The translations under genes were made by a program, and so were the position numbers. The notes beneath the pieces were generated by a model, which saw nothing but the letters and a program-made list of their open reading frames with translations, searched no databases and was not told the DNA's origin. Shown here piece after piece: positions 63,299 to 64,000 of a stretch of DNA of 64,000 nt. The stretch comes from Arthrobacter sp. NicSoilB4 (GTDB taxonomy: Bacteria; Actinomycetota; Actinomycetes; Actinomycetales; Micrococcaceae). Each line of letters begins with the position of its first letter. Within the stretch, counting starts at the first letter, position 1. The stretch covers positions 992,001-1,056,000 of the forward strand of contig NZ_AP024653.1 of assembly GCF_019977335.1 (NCBI RefSeq), read 5' to 3'.

Positions 63299-63373
63299 GC
63301 GGCGCCGTCTGCGGGGGCGGCCCTGGAAAAGCGCGTCATGGGTCCACGGTATACGCCGCGGCGTGAGGCTGGG

Positions 63374-63379
63374 TACGGT
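63374..63379 (+). promoter_or_regulatory. -10 box for a leaderless galM transcript
   Basis: TACGGT is followed by seven bases and the ATG at 63387 (an in-frame GTG at 63381 is the alternative). The same short gap holds the galK promoter on the other strand. Confidence 0.4.
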
Positions 63380-63386
63380 GGTGACC

Positions 63387-64000
63387 ATGGACGTGCAGAC
63401 CCCCGCTTTCCCGGGCTCCCCCCACAGCGACAAACCCGCCGATGGCACCGGCCCGGACTCTTCGGCCCGGCGCTACGCCACGGGCCGGCAGTACGAGCTG
63501 CGGCGGGGGGACGCGCTCGCCGTCGTCACCGAACTGGCCGCCGGGCTGCGGCTGTACAGCCGCGGAGGCACGGCTCTGACGGAAAGCTACGGGGACGGGG
63601 TGATTTCGCCGGGCGCCGCCGGAATTACGCTGGCGCCGTGGGCGAACCGCGTGGAGGACGGCGTCTGGTACCTGAACGGCAAGAAGCAGCAGCTGGACAT
63701 CACCGAGGTGTCCCGCAACAACGCCAGCCACGGGCTGCTGCGCAACGCCTCCTATGAACTCGTCGACGAATCCGAATTTTCGGTCACGCTCGAAGCGGCC
63801 GTGTTCCCGCAGCACGGCTATCCCTTCCTGCTGCGCCATCGCGTGCGCTACGAACTGGCCGCGGATCTGGGGCTGGTGGTCCGGCAGCTGCTGATCAACG
63901 ACTCCCAGGAACCGGCCCCGTTTGTCCTCGGCGCCCACCCCTATCTCCGGCTGGGGGAGCTGCCGAGCGAGGAGCTCACTGTCACGGTCCGCGCCGGCAC
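63387..64000 (+). CDS. galM: Aldose 1-epimerase family protein (C-terminus cut off)
   Basis: Galactose mutarotase-type protein, 204 codons present and running off the window's end. Family segments: RGDALAVVTELAAGLRLYSRGG at the start, APWANRVEDGVWYLNGK (Asn-Arg substrate pair) and NASHGLLRNASYELV with the catalytic His. A later His lies in VLGAHPYLRLGE. It catalyses anomer interconversion of galactose or related sugars before phosphorylation by GalK. The first 30 residues are a variable Pro/Ser-rich tail. It is divergent from galK across an 88-nt gap. Confidence 0.9.
   Translation, partial: MDVQTPAFPGSPHSDKPADGTGPDSSARRYATGRQYELRRGDALAVVTELAAGLRLYSRGGTALTESYGDGVISPGAAGITLAPWANRVEDGVWYLNGKKQQLDITEVSRNNASHGLLRNASYELVDESEFSVTLEAAVFPQHGYPFLLRHRVRYELAADLGLVVRQLLINDSQEPAPFVLGAHPYLRLGELPSEELTVTVRAG

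Overview
The window reads as chromosomal DNA of a high-GC actinobacterium of the Arthrobacter/Pseudarthrobacter type (Micrococcaceae). This rests on the very high GC, frequent GTG and TTG starts, the gene order eno – divIC-like – DUF501 – Ppx/GppA, a ZTP riboswitch in front of glyA, and a LivH permease with an extracellular N-terminal domain. The genus is inferred from gene content, not from a database search. I see no transposase, phage module, CRISPR array or plasmid function. About 57 protein genes and one tRNA are supported; the first and last genes run off the window.

Layout. 1-3.4 kb: a truncated Gfo/Idh/MocA oxidoreductase and a MacB-type ABC pair. 3.4-8.9 kb: a ROK regulator and a multiple-monosaccharide ABC importer (mmsA-mmsB-chvE); the two upstream regions share a 25-nt motif. 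9-11.4 kb: gamma-carbonic anhydrase, a DUF2231 protein, a methyltransferase and purU. 11.4-14 kb: ZTP riboswitch – glyA – folD, so one-carbon genes surround the riboswitch. 14-17 kb: an ABC-2 exporter with two permeases. 17-22.4 kb: a small membrane protein, xthA, trpS, a 2'-5' RNA ligase-like protein, a YihY protein and an alpha/beta hydrolase. 22.5-24.4 kb: a large secreted, cysteine-rich protein with thrombospondin type-3 calcium repeats, the most unusual gene here. 24.6-28.2 kb: sdhCDAB. 28.5-33.4 kb: a mannose-1-phosphate guanylyltransferase-like protein, an M20 amidohydrolase, an OhrR/Ohr peroxide pair and an MDR oxidoreductase. 33.6-44.7 kb: a nucleoside uptake and salvage region (BMP lipoprotein, ABC ATPase, two permeases, cdd, deoA, two DedA proteins, adenosine deaminase, MazG). 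44.8-50.4 kb: eno, divIC-like, DUF501, Ppx/GppA and a mycosin-like protease. 50.4-53.1 kb: NDH-2 with a candidate Rex box, an ACT-GNAT fusion, and an unusual short tRNA with anticodon UAA. 53.2-59.4 kb: a branched-chain amino acid importer whose binding protein and livHMGF face each other across a gap with 65-nt direct repeats. 59.8-64 kb: a Bax-inhibitor-1 protein, a thiolase and the divergent pair galK/galM.

Two themes run across the window. Many first-of-operon genes have a TANNNT hexamer 6-7 nt before the start codon and no Shine-Dalgarno sequence, as expected for leaderless mRNAs. There are also several precise palindromes: two long intergenic elements, and candidate operators at the sdh, ohrR, ndh and branched-chain amino acid promoters. 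I did not find one clearly new multi-gene system. The best leads are the calcium-repeat secreted protein, the short UAA tRNA, the ROK motif pair and the leaderless-start pattern.
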